Below, one piece after another: positions 22,293-33,998 of a stretch of DNA of 64,000 nucleotides. The stretch is from NCBI GenBank assembly GCA_030180135.1, contig CM058238.1, forward strand, positions 45,225,765 to 45,289,764. Reading direction: 5' to 3'. The notes under the pieces are model-generated. The model was not told the DNA's origin. It was given only the letters and a program-made list of their open reading frames with translations, and ran no database searches. Within the stretch, counting starts at the first letter, position 1, and every line of letters starts with the position of its first letter. The translations under genes were made by a program, and so were the position numbers. Origin of the DNA: Orychophragmus violaceus. Taxonomy: Eukaryota; Streptophyta; Magnoliopsida; Brassicales; Brassicaceae.

Positions 22293-22611
22293 GGTGATGA
22301 ACCGGAGAAAGAGATTAGGGCTTGAATGACCGAGAAGAGTTGGAGTCTTGAGTAACCGAGAAGAGAGATGAGCTTCTTAGGGTTTCAATGCTGGAGACCG
22401 AGAGACTGAAGCTTGGAACAGGTCTTGGGGCTTAGAGCAGAGAATAAGAGAGTAGTGAGCTAGAGTGTAACCGAGAGAGAATAGGAAACCGTGAGAGTTT
22501 GAGGACAGAGAGTGAGGACCGAGAGATTAGGGTTTATGCGAGAGAGATTATGAACAAAGAGAGAATAAAGAAAGAATCAAGAGAATAGAAGAGATCTATG
22601 CTCTGATACCA

Positions 22612-23054
22612 TGAGAGTTTTTGAGATTAAACATGAGTGTTCTTGAGAGTTCTTGAGAGAGTAAAGAGAGAGAGAGTTTGCGGCTGGAAGAATAAGAGAG
22701 ATTGAGTCTCTAAAACCCTTAACTTGTTTCATTTGTGTTACAGCATATTTATAGGTGTTACAACTCATAAGATGCTTAACCTAAAGAAGAAACAAGACAA
22801 AATAGGAAGAGACAAAGGTCTGAACCGTGGCAGGAGGTGAGAGAAGAGTGTAGTCCCCCCTTGTGGTCCAAACTTCACCCTAAACCCTAACGGCTCTCAC
22901 TCCTCACCAACGGCTCTCTTCTTCAACTTAGGGCTTCAAATTGTTGGCGCCTTATAATCTGATGTCCCCAACTTTGCACTTTGTTAATGTGCAAGACTTG
23001 TGCATTTTGTGATAATGAACAAGTCTTGACACATTAATCCTATCATGATCAATA
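22612..23054 (-). repeat. G2 5' LTR
   Basis: 443 bp, near-identical to the 3' LTR; adjoins the PBS. Confidence 0.95.
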
Positions 23055-23119
23055 AAAACCACTTGGGACAAAACCACATCAAGGGAAAAAGAGTATGCTG
23101 CTCATGAATCAGGAGAGTT

Positions 23120-26100
23120 CTAATCATGAATAGCTACCAGCCCTAGTTTGCCAAAGACATGAGTGCAAACCTTAAGACTAGCAGCCTTAGTGAAGATATC
23201 CGCAAGCTGATCTTCACTCTTTGTGTAGCAAGGCAGAATGGTTCCATCTTCAATCTTCTCCCTTACCTTGTAACAATCAATCTCAATGTGTTTGGTCCTC
23301 TCATGAAACACTGAGTTGGTTGCAATGTGAATAGCAGACTGGTTTTCACAATGGAAGGTGATTGGACTTGATTGCTCTATGCCAAAGTCCTTAAGCAAAG
23401 CCTTCAGCCATGTTAACTCAGTTGCAAGTTTCCTCATGGCCCTATACTCAGCTTCAGCACTAGAACAAGATACCACCTTCTGCTTTTTTGTCTTCCAAGT
23501 CACCAAGTTGCCTCCAATAAAGGTGCAATAGCCGGTTGTTGATCTCCTATCACTCTTATCACCAGCCCAATCTGCATCACAATAGCCAACAATCTCTGTG
23601 CTATCATTCTTACCCATCCAAATGCCTTGTTCAGTTGATCCTTTGAGATATCTGAGTATCCTCTCAATCAAACTTCAATGATACACTGTGGGTGATTGCA
23701 TATGTTGGCTAACTTGATTCACAGCAAAGCACAAGTCTGGTCTTGTGAGAGTGAGATAGATGAGCTTCCCAACCAGCCTCCTATACAATGAGACATCCTT
23801 GAACTTGACTTCTTCTGATTTCTCCCCCTTTCTATTGACTTGGTAGCCATCTTCAAGAGGAGTCTTTGCAATCTTGCAATCTTGCATACTTGTTTCTGTC
23901 AACAAGTCCTTAACATACTTCCTTTGGGACATAAACAATCCATCATTGAATCTGCATACTTCAATGCCCAAGAAGTACTTCAATTCACCAAGGTCTTTAA
24001 TATCAAAGGAACTCTTGAGATAAGCCTTTGTGGATTGAATCCCATCATTATCACTTCCTGTGATGATCAAATCATCCACATAGATCAATACTACCACCAC
24101 GCCTTGATCACTTTGAAGGGTAAACAATGTGTGATCAGATTGAGACTTCTTGAAACCATGGTCCATAAGTGTATGACTAAGCTTGTGGTACCATGCCCTT
24201 GGTGATTGTTTCAAGCCATAAATCGCCCTTCTTAGTCTCAATACCTCACCATCTTCACACAAGTGTTGCAATCCTGGTGGTGGAGTCATGTACACTTCCT
24301 CTTCAAGTTCCCCTTGTAGAAAGGCATTCTTCACATCCATTTGCCATAGATTCCAAGAGAGGTTTGTGGCTAAGCTCAATGTGACTCTTACTGTATGAGT
24401 GAATCCCCTTGCTACTAGCCTTGCCTTGTACCTCTCTATGTCTCCATTGCTTTTATACTTGATTATGAAGACCCACTTTGAGCTAACAGTCTTCTTACCC
24501 ATTGGTAACTTCTCCACATTCCAAGTATGGTTCCTCTCCATAGCTTCTTTCTCATCCTTTACTGCATCCATCCATTCCTTGATATCCTTAGCCTCTTCAT
24601 AAGTCTTAGGAACCTGGTTTAGCTCAATCTTCCCAAGAAAGGCCTTGTGACTAGATGGTAGCAAGTCAATAGAACAAGTAGACTGACTAGGATGAGCTAC
24701 TGCTTGGTTGTTGTAGAAGACTCTTGTCTTCATCCATTCTGATGGATCTTTCTTTTCCCTTGTGCTTCTCCTGAGTTGCTGAACCTGTTGATCAACCGCC
24801 TCCTCATTACCCACTGCCTCTTGATAAACCATCTCATCTCATTCATATCCAAGTCCACTTGGTTCTGATCTTGAGGTAGAGTGTCTTCTTCAGCCGGTTC
24901 ATGTGTGTGTGTTGCTGGTTCAGTATCCTCTTGTTGAGCTTCTTGGGTAGTTGTTTCAGACTTCTCTGGCCGTGGGGTATCATTACCCAAGTGATCCAAC
25001 AAGTACTTCAAAGTTGTAGCCAAATCTTAGGGTGATCTTGAGAGATCCTTTAAACCTTCCCAATCCCTCTTCTCATAGTATTTCTGCCCCTCAATGAACT
25101 TAACATCCCTTGAAACATAGGTCCTATTGTTGCTTGGATCAAAACACTTGTAGCCCTTCTGAGTTGTGGAGTATCCAAGGAACATACACCTTGTGCTCTT
25201 AGCATCTAGCCTATTCCTTTGATCTCCTGAGATATATACGAAACAAACACAACCAAACACACGTAAGTGTTCAATAAATGGTTTGGTTTTGTTCAATACC
25301 TCATATGGTGAAATGTCTTAAAGGACTCTAGTTGGGATCCTGTTGATAAGGTAGCATGCTACCAATACTTCATCTCCCCAAAACCTCTTAGGGACATTGG
25401 TGTGGAACATCATAGACCTAGCAACCTCCATGAGATGCCTGTTCTTCCTTTCAGCCACACCATTTTGTTGAGGAGTATGTGGGCAGCTTGTTTGATGCAG
25501 GATCCCATACTTGTTCAAGTGAGCTTTGAATCTTTGGCTTGTGTACTCTCCTCCATTATCTGACCTGAACACTTTGATCTTGGCATTAAATTGATTAGTA
25601 ACATAGTTTTGAAAGTTCAGAAATGCATCAAACACCCTATCTTTAGATGGAAGCAATGTAACCCAAGTATACTTTGATTTTTCATCTATGAAAGTCACAA
25701 AGTACTTATTCCTATCTCTAGACAGACAAGGTGAAGTCCAAACATCAGAGTGCACAAGATCAAAGCAATGTTCATAGATAGTAGTTGATTTAGGAAAGAT
25801 AGTCCTACAATGTTTGCCAAGAATACAAGCTTCACAAGTTGAATGATCAAAGTTAATATTAGGCAGCATTAAGTTCAAAGCACGAGCATGAGGATGTCCT
25901 AGTCTAGCATGCCATAGAACATTTTGATTGAAAGCAAAACAGGATTTAAAAGCTGAGGAAACCGGGTTGGTTGAGGAAGTGTCTTCAAGGAGGTAAAGCT
26001 CATCTTGTGTACCACCTCTTCCAATAACCTGTCCATTCTTAATATCCTGAAAACAAACTTCATTAGGCCCAAAGATAACATTGCAATTCAAGTCTTTAGT

Positions 26101-27312
26101 GATCCTTTTAACCGTCGGCAAGTTAGATTTGAACTTAGGAACATAGAATGCATCACTTTCCTTGTTAAACAATCTTAACTTTCCTGTACCTATTATAGGA
26201 ATCCCTTGATCATCAGCTATAGTTACTCTTCCTAGGGCAGGTTTAATGTTCTCCAACAACTTAGCATTACTAATCATATGGTGAGAAGCTCCAGAATCTA
26301 CTACCAACTTATGATCAGTTTTAGCAAGCAATTTATGAGAAAATAAAGAGATACCAGAGAGCTTAGAAATATAAGCTTTGATGAGGTCCTCAAGGTCACT
26401 CTTCCTAACATACTCAGTGTTGGTGTAGAGTGCAAGCTCCCCTCCTTGAGCTGAAGTAGAGACCTGCTCATTCACAGCTTCCTTGGAGATGTTTTCATTT
26501 GCCTTTGAGTCCTTTAACTTGGCTGATTGAAGATGGGGATGAAGGATCCAACACTTATCCTTGGAGTGGCCTTTCCTCTTGCAATGATCACAAGCTGCAG
26601 CCTTCTTCTCCTCAGGTTTTAAGCCGGCTTTGTTAGCAGTCAACAACTCCCCCTTACCTTCAAACAAACCAATGTTTCCTTCCTCCTTTTGGATCCTTGA
26701 ACACACTTCTTCAAAATCAGGAAGTGTTGTTTCCCTTAGGATCTTCATTATGGCATCATTGTAAACCGGATTCAAGTTGAGTAGAAGGCCAAAGATCTTG
26801 TCTTGCTCCTTTCTCTCAATAAGAACCTTAGGGTTCATAGTACTTGGCCTTAGCATCTCAAGTTCAGACCATGCTGAAGAGAACTTCCCAAGATACTTAG
26901 TAAAGTCATGGTCTTCTTGTTTCAGCTCACTAATAGCTCTCTTAACCTCATAAACCCTGCTGAGATTGGAGACATCCCCATAAATCTTCTTGAGACTATC
27001 CCACAGTGACTTGGCTGTCTCACAATGAGAGTAAGCTTCAAGGATGGATGGGTCAAGAGAGTTTTGGAGAAAGCCAAGCACCAGCTGATCTTCTTGAAAC
27101 CATTTAGCCTTTGCCTTCTTGTTTTCCTCATCCTTCTTCTTGGTTTCATCTTCTTCAGTTGGTGTTTTATCCTCCAAGATGTGATCCCACAAACCTCTTC
27201 CACAAATGGCAGTCTTGATGGTCCTTTGCCATGTCCTATAGTTGATACCTTTGAGTACAACTGGTATGGCAGTAAGCCTCAAGCTTGAGCTGATGTGAGC
27301 TAAGTCTTCCAA
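23120..27312 (-). pseudogene. H1 Gag-Pol polyprotein, multiply disrupted
   Basis: Homologous throughout to G2 and L1. The expected start codon reads TTG (27310-27312) in place of ATG. Gag, zinc knuckle, protease DSGASHHM and most of integrase are open to 25318, where CAA became TAA. A second stop (25027-25029), a 1-bp deletion near 24835, and TGG-to-TGA at 23675-23677 follow. A 51-bp in-frame deletion near 24395-24398 removes 17 residues before HTVR in RT; it lies between two TGA trinucleotides. YVDDLIITG and RNase H motifs remain readable. Clearly dead. Confidence 0.93.
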
Positions 27313-27628
27313 GGTGAGTAGCTGAAGAGAGTGAAGCACTGGAGCACCGAGAGAAGTAATCAAGTCTTCTAAGGTTTTAGGACCGAGAGACTTGGAGAAG
27401 CTGAGAGTCTGAAGCTTAATAACAGGTCTTAGAGTTTAGGGCAGAGAGTAGAGAGTGATGAACAAGTGAAGAACCAAGAGAGAATAAGGGAGCGTGAGTG
27501 ATTTTAGGACAGAGAGTATTAGGTTTTTCGGACAGAGAATAAGAACCGAGAGATTGATAAGATTAAGGGTGAGAAAATGATGAAACAAAGAGAGAATCAA
27601 GAGAATAGAGATCTATGCTCTGATACCA

Positions 27629-28066
27629 TGATAGATTTAGAGTATGAACATAAGAAATTAGGGTTCTTGAGCTTGTAGATTGTGAGAGAATAAAGAGAGA
27701 GAATGGGAGGCTCAAAACTCCTTAGCTTCATTCATTTTCGGTTACAACATTTTATATGGGATACAAAGACCTCAATGCTTAACCTAAAGAAGCTAAAGAC
27801 AAAATGAACAAAGGGACAAGGTCTGAAATGGACAGACTGTGGCAGGAGAGAGAGTGGGAACCATTTGTGGTCCAACCTTTGGCGCCAGCTCTTCTACATT
27901 CCAACGGTCACATTTTATGAACACACCAAGTCTTAAACCTTGTTATCTTTGGCGCTTCTTAACCTTTCATGATCATCCCAATATTTGCACATTATCAAAT
28001 GTGCAAGAGTTGTGCATTTTGTGATAATTCACAACCTTAACACATCTGTCTTCATCATGATCAATA
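27629..28066 (-). repeat. H1 5' LTR
   Basis: 438 bp, TA...CA ends, MSA-like TCCAACGGTCA at 27900-27910. The sequence resumes C1 gag directly after CTTTA. Confidence 0.94.
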
Positions 28067-28071
28067 CTTTA

Positions 28072-28106
28072 AGAGTCACATGAATAATTACTCTTGAGTT
28101 CTCCAT
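28072..28106 (-). pseudogene. C1 gag start fragment
   Basis: Minus-strand ATG at 28104-28106 opens MENSRVII, matching K1 and B1. It continues beyond H1 at 16916. The 27 bp to its right are leader, interrupted by B1. Confidence 0.85.
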
Positions 28107-28133
28107 TGCTAAGACTGAGTTGTTGCAAGGAGG

Positions 28134-28580
28134 TATTGAAGTGGAGATCACATAGTGCACTATATTGAAGAAGAGATCTCATATTGAACTACACTGGACG
28201 CGAACTATACTGGACGTGAACTATACTGGACGTGAACTATACTGAACGAGAACTATACTGGACGTGAGACTACATAGTTGACTATATCAGAACACTAGTG
28301 TCTTGTAAGACAAAATCCTGTCACACTCTTGTGACCGTTGGAGCCTTCTCTGCTTTTGTTTAAAGTTGTGTAGCCCTAGTTTTATGCATATATAACTCTT
28401 GTAAAGTTCCCATTTGATAATTAAGAGAATTATTCTTCTCTGAAAACTTATTATCTCTCTCATTCTCTCTCTCACTCTCTGCGCGAGAAACCCTAAGAAA
28501 GGTTCTGTGCCTCTCTCACAAATCTCACAAATTCTACCTGTTCTACTACATTCTCTCAACTTAATCTTATTATTCTTACA
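28134..28580 (+). repeat. B1 5' LTR
   Basis: TATTGAAGTGG ... TTCTTACA. U3 has palindrome ATAGTGCACTAT (28152-28163), five 16-bp tandem repeats (28188-28267) and an MSA-like site (28332-28342). TATATAA lies at 28389-28395. Confidence 0.95.
28188..28267 (+). promoter_or_regulatory. Five 16-bp U3 tandem repeats (B family)
   Basis: Unit ACTATACTGGACGTGA, five copies with few changes, period exactly 16. ACGT cores occur in three units. Copies in the other B LTRs: 33405-33484, 37829-37908, 48890-48969. U3 tandem repeats act as enhancers in tobacco Tnt1 and Tto1; that role here is inferred. Confidence 0.7.
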
Positions 28581-28795
28581 TGGTATCAGAGCTATAAGCT
28601 TTTGTACCTCATTTACTTCCGCTGAATCTTATAAAATCCTGTTCTTGAGCTCTTAAGCTGTTAAGTTCATTTCTCAGATCTTATAAGCTCTTCTAAGGTT
28701 TAAGCTCATTTCGTTTGCTTCTTGTGTTCTCTGTGAGTTGAGAAATCTCTATTTCATCTTGAATACTCCCTCCTTGCTTCATATCAGTTTCAGCA

Positions 28796-31700
28796 ATGGA
28801 GAACTCAAGAGTTGTGATTCCTGTGATTTTGAAAGGCTCAAACTATATTGTTTGGGCTAGGATGGTAAAATCTGCACTTGGAGGCAGAGGTCTGTGGAAG
28901 TATATCCTGAGTGAAACTGCTCCACATAAGGTGTTTAAGGCCAGGTCCGAAGCTGAAGCCAAGAAAGGAGCTGAGGCAGAGACTAAAGGCATTGATGAGT
29001 CTCTTGAAGAAGTGGCTGAAGCAGAAGAAGAGGCGTGGATGCAAGGGGACCAGAATGTGCTCTCTATACTCCAAAGCTCACTGGACCAGCACCTATTGGA
29101 AGCCTACTCTTACTGTGTAACTTCTAAGCAGCTGTGTGATACTCTTGAGAAGGTTTATGGGAATAAATCAAATTTAACAAGAGTCTTTGAAGTAAAGTTG
29201 GCCATTAACAATCTCCAGCAAGGAGATATGGAGTTTAAAGCTCATTTTGGGAAGTTTAGCTCACTATGGTCAAAGTTGGAGATGCTGAGGCCACCAAGCA
29301 GTGATCCTTTGGTGCTGCAAGAAAGGAGAGAGCAAGATAAAGTATTTGCTCTTCTGCTCACCTTGAACTCATCCTATAATTCCTTGATCAAGCATATCCT
29401 AAGGGCAGAGACTCTACCTGACATTGATGATGTGTGTGGGCAAATTCAGAAGGAACAAGGCTCATTTGGGTTGTTCAAAGGAAAAGGAGAGCTGGTAACC
29501 GCAAACAAGGGGCTGTACAAGGTTGATGAGAGGAAAAACTATGGAGGTGACCAGAGAGGAGTCTTGATGTGTGATTTTTGCAAAAAGAGTGGGCATTTGA
29601 AGGACAGATGCTGGCGCCTTCACCCTAACCTCAGACTACCTTTTCACAACAATAGGTTCAAAGATCAAAGGGCAAACTACTCATATGGTGCAGCTGGACC
29701 AGGTTCTTCTTCAGTGCAGCAATGTGATGAAGGAAGAGCAATGATGGTTCATCAAGCACCAGCTGTGACTACTCAGAATGATGTGGTAAGGAGGTCAGAC
29801 CTTGAGGCTCTCATCAAAGCTCTCAAGGAGAACTCTGGTATGACCCTTGGTACTTCTCTTTTTGCATCAAACAAACTGAAACCTTTGATTATTGATTCAG
29901 GAGCCTCTCATCATATGATAAGTGATTCTAAGTTGATAAACAATGTTGAACCTGCCTTAGGAAGCGTAGTGATTGCAAATGGTGATAAAATTCCAATACA
30001 AGGCATAGGAAATCTGAAAATGTTTAACAAAGAATCTAAAGCCTTCTTTATGCCCAGTTTCACATCCAACTTAGTTTCTGTAAAAAGGATAGCCACTGAC
30101 TTGAACTGCAATGTTATTTTCAGTCCTAATGATGTTGTGTTTCAGGATATTAAAACCAGTAAGTTGATTGGGAAAGGTGTGACAAAGGATGAGCTCTACA
30201 TGGTTGAAGACACCAATCCTCCGTCTGAACTATCTGCTGCTTTATCTACTGCTTTATCTACTTGTGTCCGTGTGGATGATTCTATTTGGCATGCTAGATT
30301 AGGACATCCACACTCTAGGGCTTTAGGACTCTTATTACCTTCTGTTTCTTTTAAAAATGATGATTGTGAGGCTTGTATCCTTGGTAAACATTGCAAATCT
30401 GTTTTTCCAGCTTCTAAAACTGCTTATGAAAACTGCTTTGACCTTGTTCACTCTGATGTATGGACTGCTCCGTGTGTGTCTAGAGAAAACCATAAGTACT
30501 TTGTCACATTCATTGATGAAAAATCTAAATATACTTGGATAACACTGATGCAAACTAAGGATAGGGTGCTAGAAGCTTTTATGAACTTCCAAAGTCATGT
30601 TACTAACCATTTCAATGCTAAGATCAAAATTTTTAGATCAGACAATGGTGGTGAGTACACAAGCAATGCCTTCAAACAACACTTGTCAAAGTATGGAATT
30701 CTTCATCAAACTAGCTGTCCTTATACTCCACAACAAAATGGAGTGGCTGAGAGGAAGAATAGACATTTAATGGAGGTTGCAAGGTCCATGATGTTCTACA
30801 AGAATGTTCCTAAGAAGTTTTGGGGAGATGCAGTCATGACGGCTTGTTATTTGATCAACAGAACTCCCACAAGAGTTCTTAAGGATCAATCTCCATTTCA
30901 GGTACTCAACAAGACCAATCCATTAGTTAATCACTTACGTGTGTTTGGGTGTATTTGCTTTGTATTAATACCAGGGGAACAGAGAGATAAGTTGGACGCT
31001 AAGAGTACCAAAGCTATGTTCATTGGTTACTCCACAACACAAAGAGGATACAAGTGCTATGTACCTGAAACAAGGAAGGTTTTAATCTCCAGAGATGTGA
31101 AATTCATGGAGACAAAGAGCTTCTATGATGAGAAGAATTGGGACAGCTTGAAGGATCTTCCTACTTCCCAATCAGATAGAGCTGCTAACTTAAGAAGAAT
31201 CATGGAGAGTCTTGGCATTAGTGTACCACAAGAACCGGTTAAAACAAACACACAACCTACTCCAGTCTCGGATGCACCTGTGGAAAACTCACAACAACCC
31301 CATCTTGATCATGAGGGGGACACATCAGAATCAGAATCAGGGCAAGAAGAACTGCAGCAAACTGATTCTGCTACACACAATCAAGCTGGTGTTGAAGAGC
31401 ATGAAGAACATGAGCATGAAGAACATGAGTTAGAACTTGAGGGAGTGGGTAATCAGAATGAGGAGACTGTGCAACCAATGAACCAACACCAACAAATTCA
31501 AGCACTAAGGAGGAGTACAAGGGAGAAAAAGGATCCATCAGAATGGATGAAGACTAGAGTGTTCTTCAACAGCAATGCAGTAGCTCATCCCATTCAAGCC
31601 GTTTGCAGTTTAGCTCATGTACCGTTGGAGCATCAAGTGTTCATTGGAAAATTGGATCAAGAAGAAGTACCAACAACCTATGAAGAAGCAAAGGGAGATA

Positions 31701-33247
31701 AGAGATGGATGCAGGCTGTGGATGAAGAGATCAAAGCAATGGAGAACAATGAGACTTGGTATGAATCTGAACTTCCAAGAGGAAAGAAGGCAGTGACCTC
31801 TAAGTGGGTTTTCACCATCAAGTATAGAAGTGATGGAGAAGTTGAGAGATACAAAGCAAGACTGGTCGCAAGAGGATTTACTCAAACTTATGGAAAGGAT
31901 TACTTGGATACATTTGCACCATTGGCTAAGCTTCACACAGTTAGGATCATCTTGTCTCTAGCAACAAACCTTGATTGGGAGCTATGGCAAATGGATGTCA
32001 AGAACGCATTCCTTCAAGGAGAGCTTGAGGATGAGGTATACATGAGACCACCTTCTGGTCTTGAAAGTATTGTGAAACCAGGGAAGGTGTTAAGGCTCAA
32101 GAAGGCTATCTATGGACTCAAGCAATCTCCTAGAGCTTGGTACCATAAACTGAGCTCAACCCTTATGCAAAGAGGATTCAAAAGGTCTGAAGGAGATCAT
32201 ACCTTGTTTACTCTTCAAGATCAGGAAGGTATCATTGTCATCCTTGTTTATGTTGATGACATTATCATATCAGGAAGTAACAAGTCAGGTATCCAAGAAA
32301 CTAAAGCTTATCTCAAATCTGTTTTTGACATTAAGGATCTTGGTACTCTAAAGTACTTCCTTGGGATAGAAGTTTGTCGATCTAAAGATGGACTTTTCTT
32401 ATCTCAAAGGAAGTACACACTTGATTTATTTTCTGAAGCAGGAAAGATTGGATCAAAACCAGCTAAGACACCATTGGAGGATAGCTACAAAGTCATAAGA
32501 AAGGGGGAGCTTGAAGACAGACCATTTGAGGACACCACGCTCTATAGAATGATGGTTGGTAAGCTAATCTACTTAACCATAACTAGACCTGATTTGTGCT
32601 TTGCTGTGAACCAGATTAGTCAACATATGCAAGCACCAAAGATGCATCATTGGGACATGGTTGAGAGGATACTCAGATATCTAATTGGTACTCCCGGGCA
32701 AGGCATTTGGATGGGTTGCAATCAAAGTACAGAGATAGTTGGGTATTGTGATGCTGATTGGGCAGGAGATAAAGTGGACAGGAGGTCTACTACTGGATAT
32801 TGTACTTTCATTGGAGGAAACCTTGTTACTTGGAAGAGCAAGAAGCAGAAGATAGTATCATGTTCAAGTGCTGAAGCTGAGTATAGAGCAATGAGGAAGT
32901 TGGTGACCGAGTTAGCATGGATAAAAGGTCTTCTTGCAGATTTGGGGATTGTAACAGCCAAGCTTATCACTATGCACTGTGATAATCAAGCAGCCATTCA
33001 TATTGCATCAAACTCAGTCTTCCATGAAAGGACCAAGCACATAGAAGTGGATTGTCACAAAGTGAGGCAGATGATTGAGCAAGGAGTGGTGTTACCATGA
33101 TATACAAGAAGTGAAGAACAATTGGCTGATGTGTTTACCAAGGCAGCTAGTTTAAAGGTGTGTGAGTCCATTCACACCAAGCTCGGACTTGTGGAGCTGT
33201 CGGAATCCCCTAAAGCCTTGGAGACTACACTCTTTTTCCCTTCATGA
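28796..33247 (+). pseudogene. B1 Gag-Pol polyprotein, stop removes last 48 codons
   Basis: Open from MENSRVVIPVILKG at 28796 to a TGA at 33098-33100. Gag, zinc knuckle CDFCKKSGHLKDRC (about 259), protease IIDSGASHHM, integrase HSDVW / FRSDNGGEY / NGVAERKN, RT YVDDIIISG (about 1152-1155) and RNase H YCDADWAGD, SSAEAEYRAM and HCDNQAAI are all intact in 1434 aa. After the stop the frame stays open to a second stop at 33245-33247, covering a tail that begins YTRSEEQLADVFTKAA. The lost part is the end of RNase H and the conserved LADVFTKAASLK tail. B2 carries the same stop at the same codon. Function of the truncated product is uncertain. Confidence 0.9.
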
Positions 33248-33278
33248 AGTTTTTCCCAAGTGGTTTTCTTCATAAAGG
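33239..33278 (+). other. HP1 hairpin of B1
   Basis: Arms CCTTCATGAAG (33239-33249) and CTTCATAAAGG (33268-33278), one mismatch. The downstream stop codon lies in the first arm, as in K1. A second inverted repeat CAAGCTTGA / TCAAGCTTG (33310-33318, 33333-33341) abuts the polypurine tract. Confidence 0.7.
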
Positions 33279-33350
33279 TTTTTAATGAGGTAGATCTCCT
33301 TTGCTATTCCAAGCTTGATTCATCTCTTGAATTCAAGCTTGAGGGGGGAG

Positions 33351-33797
33351 TATTGAAGTGGAGATCACATAGTGCACTATATTGAAGAAGAGATCTCATA
33401 TTGAACTACACTGGACGCGAACTATACTGGACGTGAACTATACTGGACGTGAACTATACTGAACGAGAACTATACTGGACGTGAGACTACATAGTTGACT
33501 ATATCAGAACACTAGTGTCTTGTAAGACAAAATCCTGTCACACTCTTGTGACCGTTGGAGCCTTCTCTGCTTTTGTTTAAAGTTGTGTAGCCCTAGTTTT
33601 ATGCATATATAACTCTTGTAAAGTTCCCATTTGATAATTAAGAGAATTATTCTTCTCTGAAAACTTATTATCTCTCTCATTCTCTCTCTCACTCTCTGCG
33701 CCAGAAACCCTAAGAAAGGTTCTGTGCCTCTCTCACAAATCTCACAAATTCTACCTGTTCTACTACATTCTCTCAACTTAATCTTATTATTCTTACA
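33351..33797 (+). repeat. B1 3' LTR
   Basis: 447 bp, one difference from the 5' LTR. MSA-like site 33549-33559. Confidence 0.95.
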
Positions 33798-33802
33798 GGA
33801 GG

Positions 33803-33998
33803 GAGTATTCAAGGTAAGCTTCTGAATAAACAAGTTCTCAACTCACAGAGAACACAAACCAGAGAGAATAAACAAAGAAGGATGCTTGAGAATCTTAGAA
33901 CTTTCAAGAATAAGAAGAACAAGGAGCTAGAAAAACAGAATTTATGAATCAGAGTATGCGGAATGAAATAGGTATAGGAGCTTATAGCTCTGATACCA
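33803..33998 (-). other. C1 leader and primer binding site
   Basis: Non-coding leader homologous to the K1 leader on the opposite strand. The PBS (TGGTATCAGAGC) is the complement of 33987-33998 and touches the LTR. Confidence 0.85.

Larger units (their letters stand above)
17445..23054 (-). mobile_element. G2, complete copia element with intact polyprotein
   Basis: LTRs 17445-17889 and 22612-23054, AAAAC duplications (17440-17444, 23055-23059) in H1. PBS is the complement of 22600-22611. The leader 22293-22611 holds no gene. LTRs differ by about two substitutions and one GA unit. One 1416-codon frame makes it a potentially autonomous copy. Confidence 0.95.
17429..23084 (-). other. HP1 hairpin of H1, split in its loop by G2
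   Basis: Arms CCTTGATGTGG (17429-17439) and CCACATCAAGG (23074-23084) are intact. G2 entered 1 bp past the first arm, duplicating AAAAC of the loop. Confidence 0.8.
16917..28066 (-). mobile_element. H1, decayed copia element hosting G2
   Basis: LTRs 16917-17352 and 27629-28066 with CTTTA duplications (16912-16916, 28067-28071) in C1 gag. PBS is the complement of 27617-27628. G2 is inserted in the 3' untranslated part (AAAAC duplication). Internal sequence is closest to G1, G2 and L1. LTRs differ by about three substitutions and one 2-bp indel by eye, yet the coding region has several lesions. The leader 27313-27628 holds no gene. Confidence 0.94.
28134..33797 (+). mobile_element. B1, complete plus-strand copia element
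   Basis: LTRs 28134-28580 and 33351-33797 (447 bp each) flanked by GGAGG (28129-28133, 33798-33802) in the C1 leader. PBS 28581-28592, PPT 33342-33350. I find one LTR difference (near 28484: GCGCGAG versus GCGCCAG). The polyprotein frame is open but ends early. Confidence 0.95.

Noticed and set aside
28188..28267. CRISPR or transposon end from the 16-bp repeats
   Set aside because: Period 16 without spacers, within a defined U3 of an LTR.
28581..28592. tRNA gene at PBS sites
   Set aside because: Only 12 bases complementary to the tRNA 3' end; no tRNA fold around it.
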